Origin: Planctomycetota bacterium
GTDB lineage: Bacteria > Planctomycetota > Phycisphaerae > Sedimentisphaerales > Anaerobacaceae
Length of the DNA: 12,481 nt
Assembly: GCA_017885385.1 (NCBI GenBank)
Contig: JAFNGF010000391.1
Location: forward strand, 2,247 to 14,727
Reading direction: 5' to 3'
Shown: positions 6,168 to 11,812 of the stretch, in pieces
Layout: the number at the start of each line of letters is the position of its first letter
Position numbering within the stretch: position 1 is the stretch's first letter
Notes under the pieces: generated by a model
Told to the model about the DNA's origin: nothing
Seen by the model: the letters and a program-made list of their open reading frames with translations, nothing else
Database searches by the model: none
Position numbers and translations under genes: made by a program

Positions 6168-7048
6168 GCACGGCCAACGGAATGATCCCTGTTATCTCAA
6201 TCTCCGCTGATTGTCTGCCGGAGACGTGGGAAAAAGCTGTCCTGGCGGTGTGGGATAAAGGTGTCGATATTAGAACCCAATATGATAAGCCAGAAGATCC
6301 GCCGAGCAAGGACGCAACGGTTATAGTTACCATTATGAATCCATTTTGTGAGCCGAGAATCCACAAGAATTTTCCGGGTGGGCCTGAAGAGTTGGAGGTG
6401 TACCGTCAGGAGGTGGTCAACGGTATTCACGATCATTGGATCGACCCTGCTGCGGGCAAATGGACGTATACCTATCATGAGCGGCTATTTGCGCATTGTC
6501 CGGTGGAGAATATGGGGCGGCACGATTCGCCGAAACCCTTCAAAAAGGTCAACCAGATTCAGTATATCGTCGATTGTCTGTCGCGGGCCGGCCACAGCCG
6601 TAGAGCTCAGGCGGTAACCTGGATGCCCACCGCCGACCCGGCTACCGAGCATCCGCCTTGCCTGCAGAGAGTCTGGTGCCGGCTGGTCGCTAACGAGGTG
6701 GGACAGCTTGTACTTAATATGAATACGCACTGGCGAAGCCGAGACCTTTACAAGGCCTGGTTTATGAATGTCTATGCCTTGACCGACCTACAGCGAATCA
6801 TCGCAGAGAAAATTTCGCAGAAAATCGATCAGCCGGTCGCGGTCGGCAGGTACGTCGATATAAGCGATTCGCTGCACATTTACGGCAGCTATTTCAAGGA
6901 GGTTGCGGCTGAAGTGCAAAAGATGCGTAAGAGCCCGTTCACGCAGCGGGCATGGGAGAGCACCAATCCGGCTTTTGCCATGTGTACGCAACAAGCCAGA
7001 GAAAAACTTGCGCAAGATCCGGATTGGTACGCAAAAGCTAAAGGCTAA
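6164..7048 (+). CDS. thyA: Thymidylate synthase, ThyA family
   Basis: Predicted to convert dUMP and 5,10-methylenetetrahydrofolate to dTMP and dihydrofolate in the cytoplasm. 294 aa, near the family size. Family landmarks seen: an N-terminal Arg in VDIRTQYD (R37, likely counterpart of the dUMP-phosphate Arg), SRRAQA (R146, R147), the active-site Cys in HPPCLQRVW (C166), HWRSRDLYKAWFMN (R191 to N202, matching the RS-D--LG-PFN block), and DISDSLHIYGSY (D235, H238, Y240). Spelling of these motifs (CLQR instead of CHxxxQF, FMN instead of PFN) places it in the less-studied branch of the superfamily found in archaea and assorted bacteria rather than with E. coli ThyA. A dCMP/dUMP hydroxymethylase-like activity cannot be excluded by eye. 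Overlaps the upstream membrane-protein gene by 4 nt. Confidence 0.85.
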   Translation: MSTANGMIPVISISADCLPETWEKAVLAVWDKGVDIRTQYDKPEDPPSKDATVIVTIMNPFCEPRIHKNFPGGPEELEVYRQEVVNGIHDHWIDPAAGKWTYTYHERLFAHCPVENMGRHDSPKPFKKVNQIQYIVDCLSRAGHSRRAQAVTWMPTADPATEHPPCLQRVWCRLVANEVGQLVLNMNTHWRSRDLYKAWFMNVYALTDLQRIIAEKISQKIDQPVAVGRYVDISDSLHIYGSYFKEVAAEVQKMRKSPFTQRAWESTNPAFAMCTQQAREKLAQDPDWYAKAKG

Positions 7049-7076
7049 TGGTGATTTGAGATGAGGAATAACGAAA

Positions 7077-7934
7077 ATGACTTTGATTGTTAACGGTGAA
7101 AGAATTGAAGATGCGGCAATACAGAAGGAAGTAGAGCGTTTAAGACCGCGTTATGAGCAGGTTTTTGCCGAGCAGAACCCGAAAGAACGAGAAGCTAAGC
7201 TGCTTGAATGGTCCAGAGAGAATGTGATCGAAAGAGTTCTGCTCAATCAGGAGGTCAAAAAGGACGGGGACAAAATCCCGCCCGATGAAGTCGAACCAGT
7301 AATTGCCAGGCTAAAAGACCGGTACAAAAACGAGCAAGAGCTTTACAGAGACTTTGAGGTAGACAATGACGAGAAACTCAAAGAGGTTGTTGAGCTGCAG
7401 ATGAGGGTGGAGCGGAAGATAAGTAACCTTGGCAATGCTCTATCTAAACCAAGACAAGCTGATATCGAGCAGTACTACCAGCAGAACCAAGAGCAGCTCA
7501 AATCAGCCGAGCAGGTCAAAGTGGCCCATATAGTCAAATATGTGGACTGGCGGACAGATGAGGCAGCCGCCTTGGAGGCGATAACAAAGGCACACGAAGA
7601 ACTGGACGGCGGCGCGGCCTTTGAGGTCGTGGTTGATAAATATACCGACTGCTCCGATAAGGGTGGTGACTTGGGCTATGTCACTAAGGGACAGCTGGTG
7701 GAAGAGTTCGAGGACGTGGTCTTTAATTTGGGCGTCGGCCAGATAAGTGACATCTTCCGCACTCGGTTCGGGTTTCACGTAGCCAAGGTGTATGACAGAA
7801 AGCCTGGCGCTGTGCTCAGCCTTAAAGAAGTGAAGCAGCAGATACTGGATGAGCTTACACAACAGATGCGGCAAGATGCTATCGACAAGTTTTTGGATGA
7901 GCTAAAAAGTAAGGCTCAAATCGAAGAAGCGTAG
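7077..7934 (+). CDS. Parvulin-type peptidyl-prolyl cis-trans isomerase, cytoplasmic SurA-like
   Basis: 285 aa. An N-terminal helical region rich in charged residues (1-120) resembles the SurA/trigger-factor-like chaperone part, followed by one rotamase (PpiC) domain at about 145-242. Visible domain features are the first His in VKVAHIVKY (H151), GGDLGYVTKGQLVEEFEDVVFNLGVGQIS (197-224) and the second His in RFGFHVAKV (H234). A charged helical tail follows. There is no signal peptide or lipobox: the N-terminus MTLIVNGERIEDAAI is hydrophilic, so it should act in the cytoplasm, unlike SurA or PrsA. Start at ATG 7077, with GAGGA about 10 nt upstream and only 28 bp after thyA, so it is probably the third gene of the operon. 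Stop TAG. Confidence 0.9.
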   Translation: MTLIVNGERIEDAAIQKEVERLRPRYEQVFAEQNPKEREAKLLEWSRENVIERVLLNQEVKKDGDKIPPDEVEPVIARLKDRYKNEQELYRDFEVDNDEKLKEVVELQMRVERKISNLGNALSKPRQADIEQYYQQNQEQLKSAEQVKVAHIVKYVDWRTDEAAALEAITKAHEELDGGAAFEVVVDKYTDCSDKGGDLGYVTKGQLVEEFEDVVFNLGVGQISDIFRTRFGFHVAKVYDRKPGAVLSLKEVKQQILDELTQQMRQDAIDKFLDELKSKAQIEEA

Positions 7935-7949
7935 GTGTGTCACGATCAG

Positions 7950-8012
7950 GGCCGGTGCTGAGTGAGATAGAGTTTAGCAGTGCAAGTTTGCCTGCTCGAA
8001 GCGGACGAGCGG
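7950..8012. repeat. Degenerate interspersed repeat and hairpin after the isomerase gene
   Basis: GGCCGGTGCTGAGTGAGATAG at about 7950-7970 resembles the widespread 'CGGTGCTGAGCGAAGTCGAAG' intergenic repeat (recalled, degenerate here). A hairpin CTGCTCG-aagcgga-CGAGCGG (7992-8012) follows, not T-tailed. No gene is supported in 7935-8090. Confidence 0.4.
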
Positions 8013-8091
8013 ATCTTAGGTTACAGTTGTTCGCCTCTGCCCTTCGCTGTGGACTGCGGGTTGAGAAGGGCGGAAAATCAGCCGGCTTGGT

Positions 8092-8120
8092 TTGTCCTTC
8101 CACAATTCTTGTGTTATACT
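8092..8120 (+). promoter_or_regulatory. Sigma-70-type promoter of the structured RNA
   Basis: TTGTCC (8092-8097), 17-nt spacer, TATACT (8115-8120). Predicted start at 8126-8127, immediately before AGGATGGAGG. Together with the terminator at 8358-8389 it defines a discrete transcription unit. Confidence 0.75.
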
Positions 8121-8144
8121 TTAATAGGATGGAGGAGTAACCCG

Positions 8145-8171
8145 ATGCCAGGTAAGCCCGCTTTCTTTTGA
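8145..8171 (+). CDS. Possible 8-codon leader ORF in the structured RNA
   Basis: ATG at 8145 encodes MPGKPAFF and stops with TGA at 8169-8171. A very strong Shine-Dalgarno, GGAGGAG (8131-8137), lies 7 nt upstream and only a few bases after the predicted transcript start. The ORF runs into the first helix of the RNA (8152-8158), so translating ribosomes would open it. It may be chance, since purine-rich 5' ends are common in structured RNAs. Confidence 0.3.
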   Translation: MPGKPAFF

Positions 8172-8357
8172 GTGAGGGCGATTGCCCGCGGATAGAAAAG
8201 TCCGGCTTACTCGGCGCCTCCGCCGGGCAAGTGCCGGCAGGCAGTGCCCGGCAGAGGAGGGTGGCACCAATGGCTCAGGCGAAGAATTTGGGCTCCCGCC
8301 AAGCGGGGGCCCCTGTGTAGAGCCTTTAGGGGGCTACGTAAGTTTCTTTCCGAGTTG

Positions 8358-8389
8358 GCCTCTGCGCTGTCCGCGCAGGGGCTTTTTTT
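8358..8389 (+). terminator. Intrinsic terminator of the structured RNA
   Basis: GCCTCTGCGC (8358-8367), loop TGTCC, GCGCAGGGGC (8373-8382): a 10-bp stem with one G-U pair, followed directly by seven T (8383-8389). Confidence 0.9.
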
Positions 8390-8463
8390 ATGCAAGGACT
8401 GCCGACGCCGCAGGACCTTTTGTAAAACGCGAAATGTGCCCCCCCGCCATAAATAACTGATAT

Positions 8464-8520
8464 AACCCCGCAATAAATTGCTCGTCTCGGCGAAGGCCGA
8501 AGCCGGAGCGGGGCGGGGCT
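8464..8520. repeat. Palindromic repeat of the 3667-3686 type, split by a small hairpin insert
   Basis: Left arm AACCCCGCAATAAATTGC (8464-8481) and right arm GGGGCT (8515-8520) would join into the same CCCCGCAA-n-TTGCGGGG palindrome seen after pdxA. About 33 bp (8482-8514) lie between them, containing TCGGC-gaag-GCCGA (8487-8500) flanked by GCTC/GAGC. The remaining bases 8390-8463 and 8521-8590 show no gene. Confidence 0.55.
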
Positions 8521-8590
8521 ACATACTTGGTGGTTCCGGCGGTTTCACGGTCGTTCGGTTCAGGTTACCTGCCGCGAAGTAAAATTTTCT

Positions 8591-8618
8591 TTGACACACA
8601 ATATGTTGGCCTTAGAAT
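8591..8618 (+). promoter_or_regulatory. Sigma-70-type promoter of nrdR
   Basis: Perfect TTGACA (8591-8596), 16-nt spacer, TAGAAT (8613-8618). Start expected near 8625, giving a leader of about 90 nt. That leader contains GCC-gcaa-GGC (8672-8681 region, a GNRA-type loop) and ACAGG/CCTGT (8690-8694/8713-8717), which would enclose the Shine-Dalgarno and touch the GTG start. Confidence 0.75.
8596..8611. promoter_or_regulatory. Candidate NrdR box within the nrdR promoter
   Basis: ACACAATATGTTGGCC agrees with the published NrdR-box consensus acaCwAtATaTwGtgt at 12 of 16 positions, with a perfect left half. It lies between the -35 and -10 boxes, where binding would block polymerase. NrdR boxes usually occur in pairs; the AT-rich AGAATATATATACCGG (8614-8629) matches only weakly and its spacing is not the usual one. 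Confidence 0.5.
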
Positions 8619-8715
8619 ATATATACCGGCCAGATGTGGTGTCGCATCGATGACCAGCAAAAATAGCCGGGCCGCAAGGCTGAACGCTAACAGGTAAAGG
8701 AGGCAGAGCCGGCCT

Positions 8716-9207
8716 GTGAAATGTCCCTTTTGCAAGGAAGACAGGGATAAGGTTATTGATTCACGGTCCAGCGATGCCGGCAGAGTGATCAGACGCCGGC
8801 GTCAGTGTCTGGTGTGCAAAAGACGCTTCACCACCTACGAAAGGGCCGGCGAAGGCTTCAAGCTGTACGTGATAAAAAAAGATAAGTCCAGGGTTCCTTA
8901 CGAGCGGGACAAGATCATCAGCGGTTTGCAGAAAGCCTGTTACAAGAGGCCGGTTTCGCCTGAGCAGATTCAGCAGATAGCCGACAAAGTCGAGGAGGAC
9001 ATCTTGCGAAAGTTTGACAAGGAGGTCGCGTCGGTTTTTATAGGCCAAAGCGTGATGAAGCACCTCCGTACTGTCGACAAGGTTGCCTACATTCGTTTTG
9101 CCAGTGTCTACCGTGATTTCAAAGATGCCGGCGAGCTAATCGAGGAGGTCAGCAGAGTTATCCATAATGCCGAGCCATTGGAGCAACTTAAACTTTTTGA
9201 TGAATGA
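8716..9207 (+). CDS. nrdR: Transcriptional repressor NrdR
   Basis: Global repressor of ribonucleotide reductase genes; senses ATP/dATP through an ATP-cone and binds paired NrdR boxes. 163 aa, family length 150-165. The N-terminal zinc ribbon has C3-x2-C6 (MKCPFC) and C31-x2-C34 (QCLVCKRRF), with the intervening Arg-rich RVIRRRRQ typical of the DNA-binding part. The ATP-cone spans about 48-136, from LYVIKKDKSRVPYERDKIISGLQKAC to KVAYIRFASVYRDF. The start is GTG at 8716, because the family begins MKCP; AAGGAGG (8697-8703) lies 12 nt upstream, rather far, so initiation may be modest or structure-assisted. The upstream promoter carries a candidate NrdR box, suggesting autoregulation. A second gene with ATP-cone-like repeats follows. 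Confidence 0.96.
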   Translation: MKCPFCKEDRDKVIDSRSSDAGRVIRRRRQCLVCKRRFTTYERAGEGFKLYVIKKDKSRVPYERDKIISGLQKACYKRPVSPEQIQQIADKVEEDILRKFDKEVASVFIGQSVMKHLRTVDKVAYIRFASVYRDFKDAGELIEEVSRVIHNAEPLEQLKLFDE

Positions 9208-9321
9208 GGAGAAAAACCTTTGACTTAGAGGCCAAGACCTGCTCAAATTAAGATTGTACGGTTTTATGCTTTGCTCCCAGCGATTGATCGCTAAACTGTG
9301 CACGGAGGCAAGGGTAAGCAC

Positions 9322-9903
9322 ATGAAAACCCAGCTCGAAGTTTCAAAGGCAGACAGAACTGTCGAGGAATACCTACACACCAAAGTCATAGGCACTATCA
9401 GTAACGCTCTGGTTGCGATTGGTCAGCCGGATATTCGCATCGCCGAGGAGCTTGCGGAGGTCGTGACATATTATCTATATCGCAGGCAGAATTCTCACAA
9501 TGTAACCAGCGGCGAGGTCTTTTCCGTCATTAAGGCGGTTTTGTCCGCCGCCGGCTGCGAAGAAGCCGCTATTGCGCTAACCGAATATCATTTCGAGCGT
9601 AAGCTTAAGCGCAGTCGAATTGAGGTGGTAGCGGTGGATATGCAGGAGCTGGCGGATGCCAAGCTGTTGTGCGAGCCGGAGCAGTGCGCCGGCAGGTCTC
9701 GCTGGGATAAGGGCAGAATCGTCGAAGACCTCATCATCAAGCACGGCCTTTCCCGACAGACCGCACGGACGATAGCATCGATGGTGGAGGAGAAGGTCTT
9801 CAATATGGGCCTGAGCGTGGTTCCAGCCAGTTTGATAAAGCAGCTGGTTCTAAGTGATACCGCTGCCGTGCTGCGTGCCCAACGCCAGCTGCAAACGGTC
9901 TAA
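9322..9903 (+). CDS. Protein with two ATP-cone-like units, no zinc ribbon
   Basis: 193 aa from the ATG at 9322 (AGGG at 9310-9313 upstream); an in-frame GTG at 9298 is possible but has no better site. Residues 14-92 have the ATP-cone pattern: EEYLHTKVIGTISNAL, then AEELAEVVTYYLYR, V-SGEVFSVIKAVLSAAG, and a Y/H-F-R ending like the Y--YR of ATP-cones. Residues 127-185 repeat it: RWDKGRIVEDLIIKHGLSRQTARTIASMVEEKVFNMGLSVVPASLIKQLV, where WDK-RIVE-L matches the start of ATP-cones in reductases. There are no catalytic reductase motifs and no Cys pairs for zinc. A nucleotide-sensing partner or modulator of NrdR or the reductase is inferred from fold and position. The 114-bp gap before it holds a 14-bp palindrome AGCGAT-tg-ATCGCT (9279-9292). 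Confidence 0.75.
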   Translation: MKTQLEVSKADRTVEEYLHTKVIGTISNALVAIGQPDIRIAEELAEVVTYYLYRRQNSHNVTSGEVFSVIKAVLSAAGCEEAAIALTEYHFERKLKRSRIEVVAVDMQELADAKLLCEPEQCAGRSRWDKGRIVEDLIIKHGLSRQTARTIASMVEEKVFNMGLSVVPASLIKQLVLSDTAAVLRAQRQLQTV

Positions 9904-9936
9904 AGTATTGGGCCTAGGGTGGAAAAACGATACAAC

Positions 9937-9961
9937 AAAAAAATAATGTTTAGCCGTAAAC
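9937..9961 (-). terminator. Weak possible terminator for the 10085-11755 gene
   Basis: Read on the minus strand: GTTTA-cggc-TAAAC (9961-9948), then a short A/T spacer and seven T (9943-9937). The stem is only 5 bp and AT-rich. Confidence 0.3.
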
Positions 9962-10001
9962 CATTTACTGATAGAGCCTTGTATTGCTTCAAGTTAATTT
10001 A

Positions 10002-10032
10002 TTTAACTAAGAGTTTAACTAAATTTAACTAA
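10002..10032. repeat. Three direct copies of TTTAACTAA
   Basis: Exact copies at 10002-10010, 10014-10022 and 10024-10032, 12 and 10 bp apart, in an AT-rich gap just past the 3' end of the accessory gene. Period near one helical turn would suit a protein-binding array or a remnant of an integration site; nothing decides between these. Confidence 0.7.
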
Positions 10033-10084
10033 GCTGCAATAAGTTTAGGTAAAGTCAAGATAAGCCCATCTGATTCTATGATGT

Positions 10085-11755
10085 TCAGGTCTGACGAAGT
10101 ATCCATTGTGGTTTACGACTTGACCCCTTGTTCATAATAGTCTTATCTTTCTTGGACATCGCGTAGAGTAAGTTTGATATTTTATTTCGCTTTTGTCTTT
10201 CATCTAATGCGTCTGGGAGTTTATCCATAAGCAGCTCGTTTATATCTGCCCTGCCAGCAGGATCAAATTTTCCAATGAAGTCTATTATCATGTCCTTGTA
10301 GTACTGGTCAGCGAAACCTCTGTCCCGGATGTATTTTGCCCTTTCTTTTGTTGCTGCGGCGATTCTCAAAGAAAGAAAAAGGTTCGGGTATCGGCCTTCG
10401 GCCAGCGCTTTTGACTTTAGATATTTCCCTTCTTCTTTAGTTAGCCTTATGTGTTTTTGAACCTTATCTAAAAGCATTACCGTAGACAGGTCCATATCTG
10501 GATTCTTGATCAGTAATCGGGTGTAGTTCTCATTCAAAACCCTGCCTTGTATTTTAACGATTACTTTGTTAGGCTGATTTAGATCGTAATCAGGCAAGGG
10601 GAAAAATCTTTCCCTCTGTGTTCTGAACATCTTTTTTATTCCGCCCCCTATAGTCTCGATCATATTCAAGTTAACCATAGCGGTAGCAAGAAATGGGTTG
10701 CGGTAGATTTCGGGCGGAGAATCCTGCGCGATAACCGTTTCCACGTCTCCCGGGATGAAACTGCCGACATTGGTGAAAATCAATTCGTCAGGAGTTTCGA
10801 CGATGCTAATTCGGCCCCTCAATTCATAATCCTGGTGTGCGATGCAGTTATGTAGTGCCTCACGAATCACCCAAGCATCATACCGGTTTATCTCTATTGG
10901 AAATAGACTTTCGTCCGGAAGGTAGCGATACTTCAAGTTTCGAATCTTTGTAAAGACTCGCTCAGCGTTTAATATGAATGGTGGTCCGAAGTGTTCATAA
11001 TCCTTTTCGACATTATTTGCGTCCTTCAAGACCCAGGTTATTTTGGCTACTGACGGCGAAATGAAGTGTTCTGATTCCTCTCTGCCCAGTAGAATGATAG
11101 CCGCTCTGGTAATTTGGCCTTGCCTTGTCACCTTGGCCTTATTAAGAAATGTTAAGTGCTCCCATTCATCAACTTCACGTGCCCTTTGCGGATTCTTCTG
11201 TTTGTACTCTTCTTTGGCTTTTGAGATAGCTTTAGGCTCAAGGTCATCGATAGTTGCCTCGGGGCAGACTTGCGCCGACCAGTCGTAAACTGCATCCTTT
11301 TTCCAGATTTTGCGTTCCTTTTCAGGAAAATCCGAGAGTTTTTTCGTGTAAGAGCCAACTCTAATATAGGCTGAATCCTTAAACTTCACAGGTGTATGCT
11401 GAGTAGGATCAATCTCAAAAAATGATATTGGTTTATTGTCGTAGTTAAACTCGTAAATTCTAAAATCTATCCTTGGCTTTAGCAGCCTTGCCAGCCAATT
11501 TTCCAACTCTTCGTTCCCAACCTTGTAATGCTTAGGTTTGAACTTCGTCCCTATAATTCTGTGTGTTTCATCCTCGATCCCAAAGACGAGATATGCGTGT
11601 TGCTTTTCATGCAAACAAGCGGAGTTGGACAATGCTGAAATGTGTTCGCCTATCTCTTCCTGATTTACGTAATTGACTTTGAACTCCATCCACTCAGTTT
11701 CTTTTGGTAGAGCGATCAATTCATCCAGAATATTTTTCAGGGTTTCTGTGCTCAT
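10085..11755 (-). CDS. AlbA_2 (Schlafen-type) domain protein with RecG-C-like GHKL ATPase region
   Basis: 556 aa. N-terminal AlbA_2/Schlafen-like domain, about 15-138: ETEWMEFK (E19, E24, K26, the E-x4-E-x-K pattern), an Asn/Ser-rich helix ISALSNSACL, then HAYLVFGIEDETHRIIGT, and SAYIRVGSYTKKL closing the domain. A middle helical stretch with RAAIILLGREES (217-228) precedes the region often annotated as HATPase_c_4 / RecG-like C-terminus: REALHNCIAHQDY (298-310, N-box-like N303, H307) and MIETIGGGIKKMF (365-377). The last 150 residues are helical and Lys-rich, possibly winged-helix. Such proteins are scattered accessory genes of uncertain role, annotated as transcriptional regulators or RNA-binding, and some sit in defence islands; nuclease activity is unproven. 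It is AT-richer than its neighbours, consistent with transfer. It lies 57 bp after miaA on the same strand, with no strong Shine-Dalgarno. Confidence 0.85.
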   Translation of the reverse strand: MSTETLKNILDELIALPKETEWMEFKVNYVNQEEIGEHISALSNSACLHEKQHAYLVFGIEDETHRIIGTKFKPKHYKVGNEELENWLARLLKPRIDFRIYEFNYDNKPISFFEIDPTQHTPVKFKDSAYIRVGSYTKKLSDFPEKERKIWKKDAVYDWSAQVCPEATIDDLEPKAISKAKEEYKQKNPQRAREVDEWEHLTFLNKAKVTRQGQITRAAIILLGREESEHFISPSVAKITWVLKDANNVEKDYEHFGPPFILNAERVFTKIRNLKYRYLPDESLFPIEINRYDAWVIREALHNCIAHQDYELRGRISIVETPDELIFTNVGSFIPGDVETVIAQDSPPEIYRNPFLATAMVNLNMIETIGGGIKKMFRTQRERFFPLPDYDLNQPNKVIVKIQGRVLNENYTRLLIKNPDMDLSTVMLLDKVQKHIRLTKEEGKYLKSKALAEGRYPNLFLSLRIAAATKERAKYIRDRGFADQYYKDMIIDFIGKFDPAGRADINELLMDKLPDALDERQKRNKISNLLYAMSKKDKTIMNKGSSRKPQWILRQT

Positions 11756-11812
11756 ATTATCGTGTCCATTAGCTTAAGTCCTACGTCATTCTAATCGCTA
11801 ACAGCCCACAAA

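Larger units (their letters stand above)
8127..8389 (+). ncRNA. Candidate free-standing structured RNA of about 260 nt, family not recognised
   Basis: A strong promoter at the left and an intrinsic terminator at the right bound a GC-rich unit with no normal-sized ORF of its own. Helices read directly from the sequence: GTAAGCC (8152-8158) with GGCTTAC (8204-8210), enclosing CCGC/GCGG (8158-8161/8188-8191) and GGGC-gatt-GCCC (8176-8187); CCTCC plus GCCGGGCA (8217-8229) with TGCCCGGC plus GGAGG (8245-8252, 8256-8260), a 13-bp stem with a 3-nt AGA bulge; GGGCTCCCGC-caa-GCGGGGGCCC (8290-8312); GTAG/CTAC (8316-8319/8334-8337) around AGCC/GGCT; long-range ACTCGG (8209-8214) with CCGAGT (8351-8356). 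It lacks the signal recognition particle, tmRNA and RNase P signatures. 6S RNA, which is poorly conserved in sequence, remains possible. A riboswitch-like leader for nrdR is less likely because nrdR has its own promoter. Confidence 0.65.

Noticed and set aside
8146..8210. Short similarities to RNase P RNA (TGCCAGGTAA; GAAAAGTCCGG)
   Set aside because: The matches are isolated and in the wrong order; the other universally conserved blocks of RNase P are absent and the unit is too short.
8256..8270. GGAGGGTGGCACC, resembling the T-box sequence AGGGUGGNACCGCG
   Set aside because: The terminator (8358-8389) is self-contained and does not include this stretch, the GCG end is missing, and no aminoacyl-tRNA synthetase or amino-acid gene follows.
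8182..8460. 92-codon open frame across the structured RNA and its terminator
   Set aside because: It runs through the stem-loops and the T-run of the terminator, has no Shine-Dalgarno and no recognisable protein pattern; it is a by-product of GC-rich sequence.
9220..9249. TTGACT at 9220-9225 as a separate promoter for the ATP-cone gene
   Set aside because: No acceptable -10 box lies 16-18 nt downstream; cotranscription with nrdR is more likely.
10002..10032. TTTAACTAA copies as a CRISPR array or replication iterons
   Set aside because: Units are 9 bp with 1-3 bp between them, so there are no spacers, and no replication or cas gene is nearby.
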